Source: Streptomyces bluensis (lineage in GTDB: Bacteria; Actinomycetota; Actinomycetes; Streptomycetales; Streptomycetaceae). Taken from it: a stretch of 64,000 nucleotides of DNA. The notes under the pieces are model-generated. The model worked only from the letters and a program-made list of their open reading frames with translations. It was not told the DNA's origin and did no database searches. Below, piece after piece: positions 34,339 to 43,700 of this stretch. Position 1 is the stretch's first letter; each line of letters opens with the position of its first letter. Both the position numbers and the translations under genes were made by a program. Location: assembly GCF_014650715.1 (NCBI RefSeq), contig NZ_BMVM01000005.1, forward strand, positions 62,001 to 126,000. Reading direction: 5' to 3'.

Positions 34339-34370
34339 GCGGTGTGCGCGCTCCGCCTACCGTGGCCTCC

Positions 34371-35387
34371 ATGGGCGATGCGGTGGAGCTGGAGGCGGCG
34401 GGCCGGACGGTACGGCTGTCGAGCCCCGACAAGGTCTTCTTCCCGGAGCGCGGCTTCACCAAGCTGGACCTCGCCCGCTACTACCTCGCCGTCGGCCCGG
34501 GCATCCTGCGCGCCCTGCGGAACCGCCCGACGACCCTGGAGCGCTATCCAGAGGGCGTGAGCGGCGAGTCGTTCTTCCAGAAGCGGGCGCCCAAGAACAT
34601 GCCCGACTGGATCCCCACCGCCCACATCACCTTCCCCAGCGGCCGCAGCGCCGACGAGATGTGCCCCACCGAGGTCGCCGCCGTACTGTGGGCGGCCCAG
34701 TTCGGCACGCTCACCTTCCACCCGTGGCCGGTGCGCCGCACCGACGTCGACCGCCCCGACGAGCTCCGTATCGACCTCGACCCGCAGCCCGGCACCGACT
34801 ACGCCGACGCCGTCAACGCGGCCCACGAACTCCGCGAGGTCCTCCACGAGTACGGCGGCCTGTCGGGCTGGCCCAAGACATCCGGCGGCCGGGGCCTGCA
34901 CGTCTTCGTGCCGATCCGGCCCGACTGGACCTTCACCCAGGTGCGCCGCGCGGCCATCGCCGTCGCCCGCGAACTGGAGCGACGGATGCCCGAGCAGGTG
35001 ACCACGGCCTGGTGGAAGGAGGAGCGCGGCGAGAAGATCTTCGTCGACTACAACCAGACCGCCCGTGACCGCACGATCGCCTCCGCCTACTCCGTACGCC
35101 CCCGACCGCACGCCCCGGTCTCGGCGCCCCTGCGCTGGGACGAGGTCGGCGACGCGCACCCCCGGGACTTCGACCTCGCGACCATGCCCGTGCGCTTCGC
35201 CGAACACGGCGACGTGCACGCGGACATGGACGATCACGCCTTCTCGCTGGAGGCCCTGCTGGAGCTGGCCTCCCGCGACGAGCACGACCACGGGCTCGGC
35301 GACCTGCCGTACCCGCCCGACCACCCGAAGATGCCGGGCGAACCCAGGCGGGTGCAGCCGAGCCGGGCGAAGAAGGACCCTGGCTGA
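34371..35387 (+). CDS. LigD-type primase-polymerase domain protein (NHEJ polymerase)
   Basis: A 338-residue archaeo-eukaryotic primase-superfamily polymerase. Catalytic acids are in ELRIDLDPQPGTDY (DxD) and in KIFVDYNQTARDRTIASAYS. Also conserved: SSPDKVFFPERGFTKLDLARYY, FFQKRAPKNMPDW and PKTSGGRGLHVFVPI. It fills and extends ends during double-strand-break repair. The ATG at 34371 is the first start after the repeat array; upstream GTG codons fall inside the repeats. The ligase is divergently encoded, so repair functions that LigD fuses in other bacteria are separate genes here. Confidence 0.93.
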   Translation: MGDAVELEAAGRTVRLSSPDKVFFPERGFTKLDLARYYLAVGPGILRALRNRPTTLERYPEGVSGESFFQKRAPKNMPDWIPTAHITFPSGRSADEMCPTEVAAVLWAAQFGTLTFHPWPVRRTDVDRPDELRIDLDPQPGTDYADAVNAAHELREVLHEYGGLSGWPKTSGGRGLHVFVPIRPDWTFTQVRRAAIAVARELERRMPEQVTTAWWKEERGEKIFVDYNQTARDRTIASAYSVRPRPHAPVSAPLRWDEVGDAHPRDFDLATMPVRFAEHGDVHADMDDHAFSLEALLELASRDEHDHGLGDLPYPPDHPKMPGEPRRVQPSRAKKDPG

Positions 35388-35474
35388 GCCGAGTGGCCTT
35401 GCAGCGCAGTGGCCGTACGGCCGCCACTGATCCACAGCATGCCGTACGCCACTGACAACGGGTGGTGCGGGAGC

Positions 35475-35510
35475 GGAGCCCCAGCGGCTCCCGGAGCCGC
35501 CTGGGGCTCC
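35475..35510. terminator. Hairpin between convergent polymerase and cupredoxin/DUF1080 genes
   Basis: GGAGCCCCAGCGGCT (from 35475) pairs with AGCCGCCTGGGGCTCC (to 35510), with one bulged base and a 5-base loop. It lies between two facing stop codons. Confidence 0.65.
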
Positions 35511-35536
35511 CGGAACTGCCTGGGCTCCCGGAGCCG

Positions 35537-37777
35537 CTACAGCTCCATGATCCGGATGTCCCGGTACGACACCACGTCCGTCGTGCCGTGCACCTGGAGC
35601 CCGATGTAGCCGGAGGCGAACCGCCGGCCGTCCGTGCCCGGGTCGTCCGCCCGCGGCGGGGCGAACTCCTGCCCGCCGGTGTTGTCGAACTCGTTGATCA
35701 GCACGCCGTTGCGGTACACCGAGTAGTGCTGGTCGACCACGCGGATCTCGTAGTCGTTCCAGGTGCCCTTCTGGGTGACGCCCGCACCGGCGAGCCCCAC
35801 GCGGTCGAAGCCGTAGACGGAACCGGTCTTGTACATGTCGCCGTCGGGCCGGTCGAGCACCTGCACCTCGTGCCCGTACTTGATGGCGACCCACTCGGGA
35901 CGGGTCTCCTCGGGGTGGTCGTGGACCCACGGGAACCGCACGAAGACACCGGAGTTGGCGTTGCCCGTGCCCGGCGCGTCGTCACGCCACTGCAGACGCA
36001 GCGAGAAGTCGCCGTACTTCCGCTCGGGGAACCACAGCATGCCGAGCCCGTCCTTCGTCGTCCCCGACGTGATCGAACCGTCGGAGTTCTGCGCGAACGA
36101 ACCGCCGCCCACCTGCTGCCACTTGGCGAAGGACTCCGGCGTACCGTCCAGGATCGTCCGGTAGCCCTCCGTCTGACCGGGCCTGCCGATGCCGGACTCG
36201 CGGGCCGCCTTCTGGATGGCGTTGTACTCGCGCTGGTCGATGACGCCTTCCTTGAGGAGCTTGTCCAGGACCGTCTTCACATGCTTGAGGAACAGCGCCT
36301 GGGACGTCCACTCCTTCTCGTCCTCGATCAACTCGTTGATGCGGCACCGGTTGTTGGTGAGCCGGTTCGGCACGCCGGAGTCGACCGTGCCGACGATGAC
36401 GGTCAGCCGCTCGTCCCACTCGGCGCAGTTGGGCGCGGGGACGCCGCCCCCGGAGACCACCGTGAAGGTCACGGTGCGCGCCGGGGAGGTGTTGCCCGCC
36501 TTGTCGCTCGCCCGGTACGCGAGCGTGTGCGTGCCCGCGCGGTCCACCACGACCGGTGCGGTGTAGGCGAGGTAGGGCCCGCCGTCGAGCGAGTACTCGA
36601 TCGCGGCGACGCCCGATCCGCCGTGCTCGTCGGTCGCGCTCACCGTCACCTTGGCGCTCTTGAGGTAGGCGCCGTCGGAGTTGCGGTCGCCCTCGACCGT
36701 CACCCCGGTCACCGGCGGTGTCGTGTCCTCGACGGGCGGCGTGACCACCGTGAACGTGACGTTCTTCTCGGCGGACACGTTCCCCGCCTTGTCGGTGGCG
36801 CGGTACCGCACCTTGTGCGTGCCGGCCTCGTGCACCATCACCGGGGCCGTGTACGGCTGCCAGGCGCCGGAGTCGCCGACCGCGTACTCGATGGTGTTGA
36901 CGCCGGAGCCGGTGTCGGACGCGGACACGGTGACCGTCGCCATGGAGAGGTACTCGCCCTGCGGGTTCTGCTCACCGGTCACCGTCGCCGAGGTCTCCGG
37001 TGGCGCGGTGTCGTCGGTCGGCGGGGCGACGACGGTGAACTCGACGGACTTTTCGGCCGCGACGTTGCCCGCCTTGTCGAACGCCCGGTAGCGGACGTGG
37101 TGATCGCCTACCTGGTTGACCACGACGGGTGTGGTGTACGGCTGCCAGTCGCCCGAGTGCCCCAGCGCGTACTCCACGCGATCGACACCCGAGCCGCCGT
37201 CCTCGTCGGTCGCGCTCACCGCCACGGTCGCCGAACCCACGTACGCGCCCTGCGCGTTCTGCGTCCCGCTCACCTTGGCGGAGGTCTCGGGCGGAGTCGT
37301 GTCCTCGCCGGTGCCCTCGGACACGACGAGGATGCCCTGCATCTGGCCGTGGCCCGGGATCGTGCAGTAGAAGCGGTAGCGGCCGGGGGTGAGGTTCACC
37401 TCCACCTCGTACCGGCCGCCCTGCGCGTCGTTCGGATTGGCCAGGATGTTCAGCGGGACGTCGTTGTTGTACTCCGGGTCCGAGACGTCGAACGTCAGCG
37501 TGTGCGGCATGCCCGTGGTGTTGCCGGTCGCCGCGCTGTTCTCGAAGACGATCGTCGTCGGTCCCGCGACCGCGGTCTGCGGGGCGGACGCGTACTTGGT
37601 GATGTCGTCGCCGGCCGTCCAGGTCAGCACCTGGGCGGCGGCGGCCTTGGCACCCTCGGCCTGGGGCCGGCCCGCCGCCGACGCCGAGGTGAGCCCCAGC
37701 ACCATCAGCAGGGCCGCCAACAGGGCCGTCAGCCACCGGACTTGACGTGCCAGATGTCTCACATGTCTCTTGCGCAT
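35537..37777 (-). CDS. Secreted cupredoxin / OmpL47-type repeats / DUF1080 fusion protein
   Basis: A 746-residue exported protein. After a signal peptide (WLTALLAALLMVLGLTSASA) comes a plastocyanin-like domain (about 50-150) with copper-ligand candidates His in GMPHTLTF and Cys, His and Met in YCTIPGHGQMQG. Three OmpL47/Ig-like repeats follow (about 160-430), each with PPxTxxxVxGxxN and YRAxDKAGN. The C-terminal part (about 560-746) is DUF1080 (LWFPERKYGDFSLRLQWRDD, NDYEIRVVDQHYSVYRNG, SGYIGLQVHG), a concanavalin-like fold that includes 3-keto-disaccharide hydrolases. The ATG at 37777 touches the stop of the sugar-dehydrogenase fusion. The pair suggests extracellular oxidation of a sugar followed by 3-keto-glycoside cleavage, with the cupredoxin as electron carrier; this is inference. 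Confidence 0.85.
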   Translation of the reverse strand: MRKRHVRHLARQVRWLTALLAALLMVLGLTSASAAGRPQAEGAKAAAAQVLTWTAGDDITKYASAPQTAVAGPTTIVFENSAATGNTTGMPHTLTFDVSDPEYNNDVPLNILANPNDAQGGRYEVEVNLTPGRYRFYCTIPGHGQMQGILVVSEGTGEDTTPPETSAKVSGTQNAQGAYVGSATVAVSATDEDGGSGVDRVEYALGHSGDWQPYTTPVVVNQVGDHHVRYRAFDKAGNVAAEKSVEFTVVAPPTDDTAPPETSATVTGEQNPQGEYLSMATVTVSASDTGSGVNTIEYAVGDSGAWQPYTAPVMVHEAGTHKVRYRATDKAGNVSAEKNVTFTVVTPPVEDTTPPVTGVTVEGDRNSDGAYLKSAKVTVSATDEHGGSGVAAIEYSLDGGPYLAYTAPVVVDRAGTHTLAYRASDKAGNTSPARTVTFTVVSGGGVPAPNCAEWDERLTVIVGTVDSGVPNRLTNNRCRINELIEDEKEWTSQALFLKHVKTVLDKLLKEGVIDQREYNAIQKAARESGIGRPGQTEGYRTILDGTPESFAKWQQVGGGSFAQNSDGSITSGTTKDGLGMLWFPERKYGDFSLRLQWRDDAPGTGNANSGVFVRFPWVHDHPEETRPEWVAIKYGHEVQVLDRPDGDMYKTGSVYGFDRVGLAGAGVTQKGTWNDYEIRVVDQHYSVYRNGVLINEFDNTGGQEFAPPRADDPGTDGRRFASGYIGLQVHGTTDVVSYRDIRIMEL

Positions 37778-40254
37778 CACTCCGCCTTCCTGGCCAGCTG
37801 GCCCGCGGCCGGGGTCGGGCCGCCGCCCGTGTAGGTCACCCGCCACAGCGCCGACTTGGCGTCCGAGGTGAAGAAGCCACGGCCGTAGTCGAGGACGTAC
37901 AGCGACCCGTCGGGCCCGAACTTCCAGTCCATGAGGTTCTTGATGCCGTCGTTGCCGATCGGCACGATCTTCTTCAGCGACTCCGAGTGGACCGGCAGTC
38001 CGCCGTCACCGTGCGTCTTCGGGTCGGTGACGACCGCGTTGCGCGGCTGGTCGGCGTCGTAGAAGTCGCCCACGAACCACTTGCCGTCCCAGTAGGCGGG
38101 CCACTGACCGCTGTCGGTCACGGACGCGTCGTACCGGTAGACCGGCCCGTTCATCGCGGCCTGCCCGCCGCCCTTCAGCCACGGCAGTTTGTACGTGGCC
38201 TCCTCGTTCTTGTACGAGGGCACGCCGCTTGCGTCGCGCGGGAAGTCCGGGGCGCCGCCCTGGGGCGAGTACCAGATGTTGTTGCCCGTCACCGGCGGCA
38301 GGTTGACCAGGCCGTCGTTGTTCGGGGACTCGTTCTTCGGGTGGTCGCAGTCGTACCAGCCGAGCGGCTTCGTCGGGTCCGGCAGATTGCGGTCGCGGTA
38401 GGGCTGCTTGTTGCCCATGCAGTACGGCCAGCCCCGGTTGCTCGCCTTGGTGATGACGGCGAACGTGTCGTACTTCGCCGGGCCCCAGGTCGTGGACGGC
38501 TGGCTCGCGTCGGGGCCGACCCAGCCCGCGTACAGGGTGTCGGTCGACTTGTCGACGAAGATGCGCGCGGGGTTTCTGACCCCCATCACATAGATCTCAC
38601 CGCGTGTCTTGCCGCCACCCTCGGCGGTCTCCTTGCCGGTGAAGAGGTTCCCGTCGGGGAGGGTGTACGTGCCGTCGGGCTCCGGGTGGATGCGCAGGAT
38701 CTTGCCGTTGAGGTTGTTGGTGTTGCCGGCGGTGCGGCGCGCGTCCGCGAACGAGACACCCTTGTAGTTGGGCTCCGGGTTGTTGCCGGAGTAACCGCCT
38801 GTGAAGCCGCTGGAGTTGTTGTCGCCGGTCGCGATGTACAGGTTGCCCTGGGAGTCCCAGGCCATCCCGCCGCCCGAGTGGCAGCAGCTGTGGATCTGCA
38901 CCGGCCACTTCAGCAGCACCTTCTCGCTGTTCAGGTCCAGCTTGTTGGTGGCGAGGTCCAGTGTGAAGCGGGAGACGTAGCGCTCGGCCATCCGCGTGTC
39001 GCGGTTGATCCGTGAGTGCGGCGTGTAGTGGAGATAGACCCAGCCGTTGTCCTCGAAGCGCGGATCCAGCTCGATGCCGAGCAGGCCCTCCTCGACCTTG
39101 GTGAGCTCGTCACCGCCGCCCTTGTTGCCGAAGACCGACAACGCGCCCGCCAGGGTCACCTTCTTGGTCTTCGGGTCGTAGACGTGGATCTCGCCCTTGC
39201 CCTTGCCGATGTCCGGGTTGTTCCAGTCGGTGATCACCGGCTGCGAGGAGTCGGCGCCGCCGCGGCCGATGTAGAAGACACGTCCGTCGGGCGCGGTCAC
39301 CAGACCGTGCGGCTCACCGATCTGGTCGTTCTGCCCCGGCTGGTTGGGCTGGGTGAGCCGCTCCGCCTTGTAGTTGGCGTTGATCGTCGCCTTGCAGTCC
39401 GCCTGGGCCAGACGGCTCGTCCAGAGCAGGGCGCCGCGCAGATGCGAACGGAACTCGGTCTCGTCGAACGAGGAGACGGTGCCGCCCATGCCCGTGTAGA
39501 AGGAACGGCCGCCGTCGTAGTCACGGCACCAGCTCACCGGGTGGTCCCAGCCGTTCTTGCTCTCTCCCGGCTGGTACGTCGACTCGCGTACGCGTGCCAC
39601 CGTGTGCACGTCGCCGGAGGGGTTCTTGACCCAGTTGAACCACTGGTCGGGCCGCTTCCACTGCACCGGCAGGTCCTTGGTCGCCGGGTGGCGCCGGTCG
39701 CCCACCTCAACGGTCGCCCGCTGCACGGCGGTCGGGCTCGACGCGGCCGGGCGGGCGCCGATGAGACCGGTGAACCAGTCCGAGTACGGCTCCGCGCGGG
39801 CCGCGTCATGGATGCCGACGAAGCCGCCGCCCGCCTCCATGTAGGCCTCCAGACCCGCCTCCTGCTCCGGATCGAGGACGTCCCCGCCACCGGTCAGGAA
39901 CACCACCGCGTTGAAACGGCTCAGCCGGGTGTCGTTGGTGAAGACGGAGGCGTCGTCCGTGGCAACGACCTCGAACTGCTGGTCGGTTGGTCCGGACAGG
40001 CCGATCTTCTCGATGGTCTCGATGCCCGCGTTGACGACGGGCGACTCCTCCCCGGCCGCGGCAGAGCCGTAGAAGATCAGCACTCTTGCGCTCGCGCCGC
40101 CCGGTGGCGACTTGATGGACATCGTTGTCAGGGGTGGTTCCGGAGCAGGGCGTGCGCTGGCGGCCGGGCCCGACAGCAGCCCGGCGGCGACGATACCGGC
40201 GGTCACGCCCGCCACACAGGCCCGTCTTCTCGTGCTCAACCTTCGCAAGTGCAT
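37777..40254 (-). CDS. Secreted ThuA-domain / glucose-sorbosone dehydrogenase (PQQ-type) fusion
   Basis: An 825-residue exported protein. The signal peptide is ACVAGVTAGIVAAGLLSGPAAS. The ThuA domain (about 50-260) shows VLIFYGSAAAGEE, VVFLTGGGDVL and GGGFVGIHDAA. The sugar-dehydrogenase beta-propeller (about 310-810) shows EPHGLVTAPDGRVFYIGRGG, EEGLLGIELDPRFEDNGWVYLHY, SCCHSGGGMAWDSQGNLYIATGD and GEIYVMGVRNPARI. The ATG at 40254 has GGAGGTG upstream; an upstream frame exists but lacks a signal-like start. It is first in a two-gene unit with the cupredoxin/DUF1080 protein and divergent from the small laccase. Confidence 0.88.
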   Translation of the reverse strand: MHLRRLSTRRRACVAGVTAGIVAAGLLSGPAASARPAPEPPLTTMSIKSPPGGASARVLIFYGSAAAGEESPVVNAGIETIEKIGLSGPTDQQFEVVATDDASVFTNDTRLSRFNAVVFLTGGGDVLDPEQEAGLEAYMEAGGGFVGIHDAARAEPYSDWFTGLIGARPAASSPTAVQRATVEVGDRRHPATKDLPVQWKRPDQWFNWVKNPSGDVHTVARVRESTYQPGESKNGWDHPVSWCRDYDGGRSFYTGMGGTVSSFDETEFRSHLRGALLWTSRLAQADCKATINANYKAERLTQPNQPGQNDQIGEPHGLVTAPDGRVFYIGRGGADSSQPVITDWNNPDIGKGKGEIHVYDPKTKKVTLAGALSVFGNKGGGDELTKVEEGLLGIELDPRFEDNGWVYLHYTPHSRINRDTRMAERYVSRFTLDLATNKLDLNSEKVLLKWPVQIHSCCHSGGGMAWDSQGNLYIATGDNNSSGFTGGYSGNNPEPNYKGVSFADARRTAGNTNNLNGKILRIHPEPDGTYTLPDGNLFTGKETAEGGGKTRGEIYVMGVRNPARIFVDKSTDTLYAGWVGPDASQPSTTWGPAKYDTFAVITKASNRGWPYCMGNKQPYRDRNLPDPTKPLGWYDCDHPKNESPNNDGLVNLPPVTGNNIWYSPQGGAPDFPRDASGVPSYKNEEATYKLPWLKGGGQAAMNGPVYRYDASVTDSGQWPAYWDGKWFVGDFYDADQPRNAVVTDPKTHGDGGLPVHSESLKKIVPIGNDGIKNLMDWKFGPDGSLYVLDYGRGFFTSDAKSALWRVTYTGGGPTPAAGQLARKAE

Positions 40255-40443
40255 GGGCACCTCCACGGTCACAGCAACAGCGCCATGGAAGGTAGACCCT
40301 TTTGCACGGCCCGCCAATACCTATGACCGCGATACCACAAACTTTGTCCTGAGTGTGGATAAACGCGAGTGTGGCCGGTACCGTTCCCTCAGTTCATCAC
40401 AGGTACGTCTCCGTAAGTTCCGCACCAGGATGGGGAGTTCCGC

Positions 40444-41385
40444 ATGGACAGACGCGGGTTCAACCGGCGGGTGCTGCTGGGCGGCGCGGCCGTCGCGACA
40501 TCGTTGTCCCTGGCCCCGGAAGCCGTGAGCGCCGAGGAGGCGGTGAAGACCGCGCCGGCCGGCGGTGAGGTGAAGCGCATCAAGATGTACGCCGAGAGAC
40601 TCCCCGGCGGTCAGATGGGCTACGGCCTGGAGAAGGGCAAGGCGACGATCCCCGGCCCGCTGATCGAGCTCAACGAAGGGGACACGCTGCACATCGAGTT
40701 CGAGAACACCATGGACGTGGCGGCGAGCCTGCACGTCCACGGACTGGACTACGAGATCACCAGCGACGGCACCAGGATGAACAAGAGCGACGTCGAGCCG
40801 GGCGGCACCCGCACCTACACCTGGCGCACCCACGCCCCCGGCCGCCGCGCGGACGGCACCTGGCGTGCGGGCAGCGCGGGTTACTGGAACTACCACGACC
40901 ACGTGGTCGGCACGGAACACGGGACGGGCGGCATCCGCAACGGCCTCTACGGACCGGTGATCGTCCGCAGGAAGGGCGACATCCTGCCCGACAAGACCGT
41001 CACGGTCGTCTTCAACGACATGCTGATCAACAACAAACCGGCCCACTCCGGCCCCAACTTCGAGGCGACGGTGGGCGATCGCGTCGAGTGGGTGATGATC
41101 ACCCACGGCGAGTACTACCACACGTTCCATCTGCACGGTCACCGCTGGGCGGACAACCGTACGGGTCTGCTGACCGGCCCCGACGACCCCAGTCAGGTCA
41201 TCGACAACAAGATCGTGGGCCCGGCCGACTCCTTCGGCTTCCAGGTGATCGCCGGCGAGGGCGTCGGCGCGGGCGCCTGGATGTACCACTGCCATGTCCA
41301 GAGCCACTCCGACATGGGCATGGTCGGCCTGTTCCTGGTGAAGAAGCCGGACGGCACGATCCCCGGGTACGAGCCGCACCACTAG
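40444..41385 (+). CDS. Two-domain small laccase (multicopper oxidase, SLAC)
   Basis: A 313-residue copper oxidase closely resembling the S. coelicolor small laccase. The start [20 protein letters not shown] is a twin-arginine export signal. Copper ligands: ASLHVHGLD (HxH), [26 protein letters not shown], and the type-1/trinuclear cluster [16 protein letters not shown]. Two-domain laccases trimerise and oxidise phenols and lignin-like compounds with reduction of oxygen to water. The ATG at 40444 follows TGGGGAG. It is divergent from the sugar-dehydrogenase operon and upstream of a LacI regulator on the same strand. Confidence 0.95.
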   Translation: MDRRGFNRRVLLGGAAVATSLSLAPEAVSAEEAVKTAPAGGEVKRIKMYAERLPGGQMGYGLEKGKATIPGPLIELNEGDTLHIEFENTMDVAASLHVHGLDYEITSDGTRMNKSDVEPGGTRTYTWRTHAPGRRADGTWRAGSAGYWNYHDHVVGTEHGTGGIRNGLYGPVIVRRKGDILPDKTVTVVFNDMLINNKPAHSGPNFEATVGDRVEWVMITHGEYYHTFHLHGHRWADNRTGLLTGPDDPSQVIDNKIVGPADSFGFQVIAGEGVGAGAWMYHCHVQSHSDMGMVGLFLVKKPDGTIPGYEPHH

Positions 41386-41404
41386 GGTCCCGGTACAGAC
41401 TCCA

Positions 41405-41416
41405 GAGAGCGCTCTC
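41405..41416. promoter_or_regulatory. LacI-family operator before the second LacI gene
   Basis: GAGAGCGCTCTC is a perfect 12-base palindrome centred on CG, the GAGCGCTC core typical of LacI/GalR glycoside regulators in Streptomyces. It lies 60-71 bases before the LacI start and just after the laccase stop, suggesting autoregulation. Confidence 0.75.
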
Positions 41417-41475
41417 AAGCGACGCCGCCTCCAGGGCTATCCTGACGGGCAGCCGCTCTGGAGGAGAGTCCCTAA

Positions 41476-42519
41476 GTGTCCGAGGAAACGTCGCGTCCCA
41501 CGCTGGAGGCCGTGGCAGCGCGGGCGGGGGTGTCGCGGGCGACCGTGTCACGGGTCGTCAACGGGGGCACGGGCGTGCGGGAACCGCTCGTCGAGCGGGT
41601 ACGCAGAGCCGTCGAGGAACTCGGGTACGTGCCGAACCAGGCGGCCCGGAGCCTGGTCACCCGACGGCACGACGCCGTCGCCGTCGTGATCGCCGAGCCC
41701 GAGACCAGGGTCTTCGCCGACCCCTTCTTCGCCCTCCAACTGCGCGGCATCGGCAAGGAGCTGACCGCGCACGACTCCCAGCTCGTCCTGCTGCTCACCG
41801 AAGGGCGCGACGATCACGTACGCGTCGGACGGTACCTCGCCGGCGGACATGTCGACGGCGCGCTCGTCTTCTCGCTTCACCTCGACGATCCGCTGCCCGG
41901 ACTGATCCACGGGGCAGGTGTGCCGACCGTGTTCGGCGGGCGGCCCGGCTGGGGCGACGGCGTGCCCGACGTCGTGTACGTGGACAGCGACAACCGCGGG
42001 GGTGCGCGGGACGCCGTTCGGTATCTCGTCGGGCTCGGCCGCACCCGTATCGGGCACATCACCGGTCCCCTCGACCAGACCTCCGCCGTCGACCGGCTCC
42101 AGGGGTTCCGCGATGTCATGGTGGACGCCGGTCCGCGGATGGTCGGCGAGGGCGACTTCACGCCCGCGGGCGGCGAGAGCGCCATGCGGGAACTCCTGGA
42201 CCGCTGCCCCGACCTGGACGCCGTCTTCGCCGCCAACGACCTCTCCGCCTCGGGCGCCCTGCGTGCGCTGCGGGAGAGCGGACGCCGAGTCCCCGACGAC
42301 GTCGCCGTGGTCGGCTTCGACGACATGCTGCCGGTCGCCGAACAGACCGACCCTCCTCTCACGACGATCCGCCAGGACATCGAGGAGATGGGCCGGTTGA
42401 TGGCACGCCTGCTGCTGGGCGGGCTGGAGCCCCGAGGAGCGGGGGCCGGGCGAGAGGCCGCGAACGCGCCCTCCAGCGTCGTCCTGCCGACCACGCTGGT
42501 GCGACGCGCCTCCGCCTGA
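41476..42519 (+). CDS. LacI family transcriptional regulator
   Basis: A 347-residue repressor: helix-turn-helix RPTLEAVAARAGVSRATVSRVVNGG and hinge VPNQAARSLVTRR, then a sugar-binding-like sensor (DPFFALQLRGIGKELTAHDSQLVLLLTEGR, GRTRIGHITGPLDQTSAVDRLQGFR, DLDAVFAANDLSASGALRALRESG). The GTG at 41476 has GGAGGAG upstream. A perfect LacI palindrome precedes it. Targets beyond itself are not visible; the sugar-dehydrogenase operon or distant glycosidases are candidates. Confidence 0.92.
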   Translation: MSEETSRPTLEAVAARAGVSRATVSRVVNGGTGVREPLVERVRRAVEELGYVPNQAARSLVTRRHDAVAVVIAEPETRVFADPFFALQLRGIGKELTAHDSQLVLLLTEGRDDHVRVGRYLAGGHVDGALVFSLHLDDPLPGLIHGAGVPTVFGGRPGWGDGVPDVVYVDSDNRGGARDAVRYLVGLGRTRIGHITGPLDQTSAVDRLQGFRDVMVDAGPRMVGEGDFTPAGGESAMRELLDRCPDLDAVFAANDLSASGALRALRESGRRVPDDVAVVGFDDMLPVAEQTDPPLTTIRQDIEEMGRLMARLLLGGLEPRGAGAGREAANAPSSVVLPTTLVRRASA

Positions 42520-42595
42520 GCGCTCCGCCGGAATCATGGCGATGAACAGCAGCCCGGGGCAGCCCCCGGTGGTGGACCCGTGATCCCTGCTGGTC

Positions 42596-43384
42596 TCAGC
42601 TCTGCTGCGGCACGCTCTTGATCACCGCGAACCGCGCTCCGTAGGGGTCGGTGAACTCGGCGATGCGGCCGACGCCCTGCAAGTCGGTCGCGGGGAGGCG
42701 GACCGTGCCGCCCAGCTCCTGCGCCCTGGCGGCCGTGGCGTCCGTGTCCGGGACCTCGAAGTACGGCAACCAGGCCCCGGTCTCCGTCCTGGCCGGCGCG
42801 TCCTCCAGCGGGACGATGCCGCCGAACATGGCATCCATCTCGGTGCCCGCCGGGTGGACCGTGGTGTACATGCCCCCGGGGAACGCGACGGCCGAGGTCT
42901 CCCAGCCGAGCACGGCGTGGTAGAATCCGGCGGCCGCGGGAAGGTCCGGGGTATACAGCTCCAGCCAACACAGCGAGCCCTGGTCCCGCACGATGTCGAG
43001 GCCCTTGGTGGCCGCGGGCTGCCAGACGCCGAAGCGCACGCCCGCCCGGTCGGCGAAGAGGGCCGTGCGGCCCTGGCCCAGCACGTCCATGGGCTGCGCG
43101 AGCACCGTGCCGTGCGCCTGCTCGACCGCCGTCGCCGTGGCGTCCGCGTCCGGCGTCTGGAAGTACACCGTCCAGGACGGCGGCCCCTGCTCCGGGGTGG
43201 TTCGCATCCCGCCCGCCGCGGTCTTCCCGTCGAGCTGGAAGAAGCCGTAGCCGCCGGTCTCGGGCGGGCCCGGCTGGAACTGCCAGCCGAAGAGTCCGCC
43301 GTAGAAGGACGAGGCGCCGTCGAGGTCGGGGGCGCCGAGGTCGAGCCAGTTCGGGGCGCCGGTGACATAGCGCGTGGTGATCAT
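42596..43384 (-). CDS. Two-domain VOC family (glyoxalase/bleomycin-resistance fold) protein
   Basis: A 262-residue protein made of two glyoxalase-type modules: PNWLDLGAPDLDGASSFYGGLFGWQF (first, about 10-125) and CWLELYTPDLPAAAGFYHAVLGWE (second, about 137-255). Tandem VOC proteins of this type are often annotated as hydroxylase or dioxygenase-like, without known substrate. The ATG at 43384 has AAGGAG upstream. It is monocistronic, divergent from the WhiB-like gene. Confidence 0.85.
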   Translation of the reverse strand: MITTRYVTGAPNWLDLGAPDLDGASSFYGGLFGWQFQPGPPETGGYGFFQLDGKTAAGGMRTTPEQGPPSWTVYFQTPDADATATAVEQAHGTVLAQPMDVLGQGRTALFADRAGVRFGVWQPAATKGLDIVRDQGSLCWLELYTPDLPAAAGFYHAVLGWETSAVAFPGGMYTTVHPAGTEMDAMFGGIVPLEDAPARTETGAWLPYFEVPDTDATAARAQELGGTVRLPATDLQGVGRIAEFTDPYGARFAVIKSVPQQS

Positions 43385-43700
43385 GTACGCACTCCTTCGA
43401 GGGGCCCATTGCCTGCACTGACGAGTCTCGCACCGCCCACTGACAACCGCCGCCGGGACGCTGCCGCTGCGACCTGCACCCAGTGACATTCGGTCAGTGA
43501 CATGGGGTAATCGGACGGGGAGCGACCCGTGTACGAGCGACCCGCGCGCCGCCGTGCGTCCGCCTGGCCCGCGGGTCCATCATCGGGTGTCCGCAGCGGT
43601 ACCACCGGACCGGCCGTGCACCGTGGACATCCCGCCCGGCCCGGGTGTCGTTGATCCTGCGTTGATCGAACGTTTTTCACCGCGCGACACCATCTCGACC
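43385..43700. other. Divergent regulatory gap before the WhiB-like gene
   Basis: This 316-base gap between the VOC and WhiB-like starts holds a direct repeat CAGTGACAT at 43481 and 43495 (14-base spacing). Related TGAC steps occur nearby (CACTGACAAC near 43439). No gene, hairpin or strong consensus promoter was seen. The Wbl start itself lacks a ribosome site. Confidence 0.5.

Noticed and set aside
35388..35536. Insertion-sequence remnant near repeated GGAGCC motifs
   Set aside because: The repeats form a simple convergent-gene hairpin; no transposase frame or terminal repeats are present.
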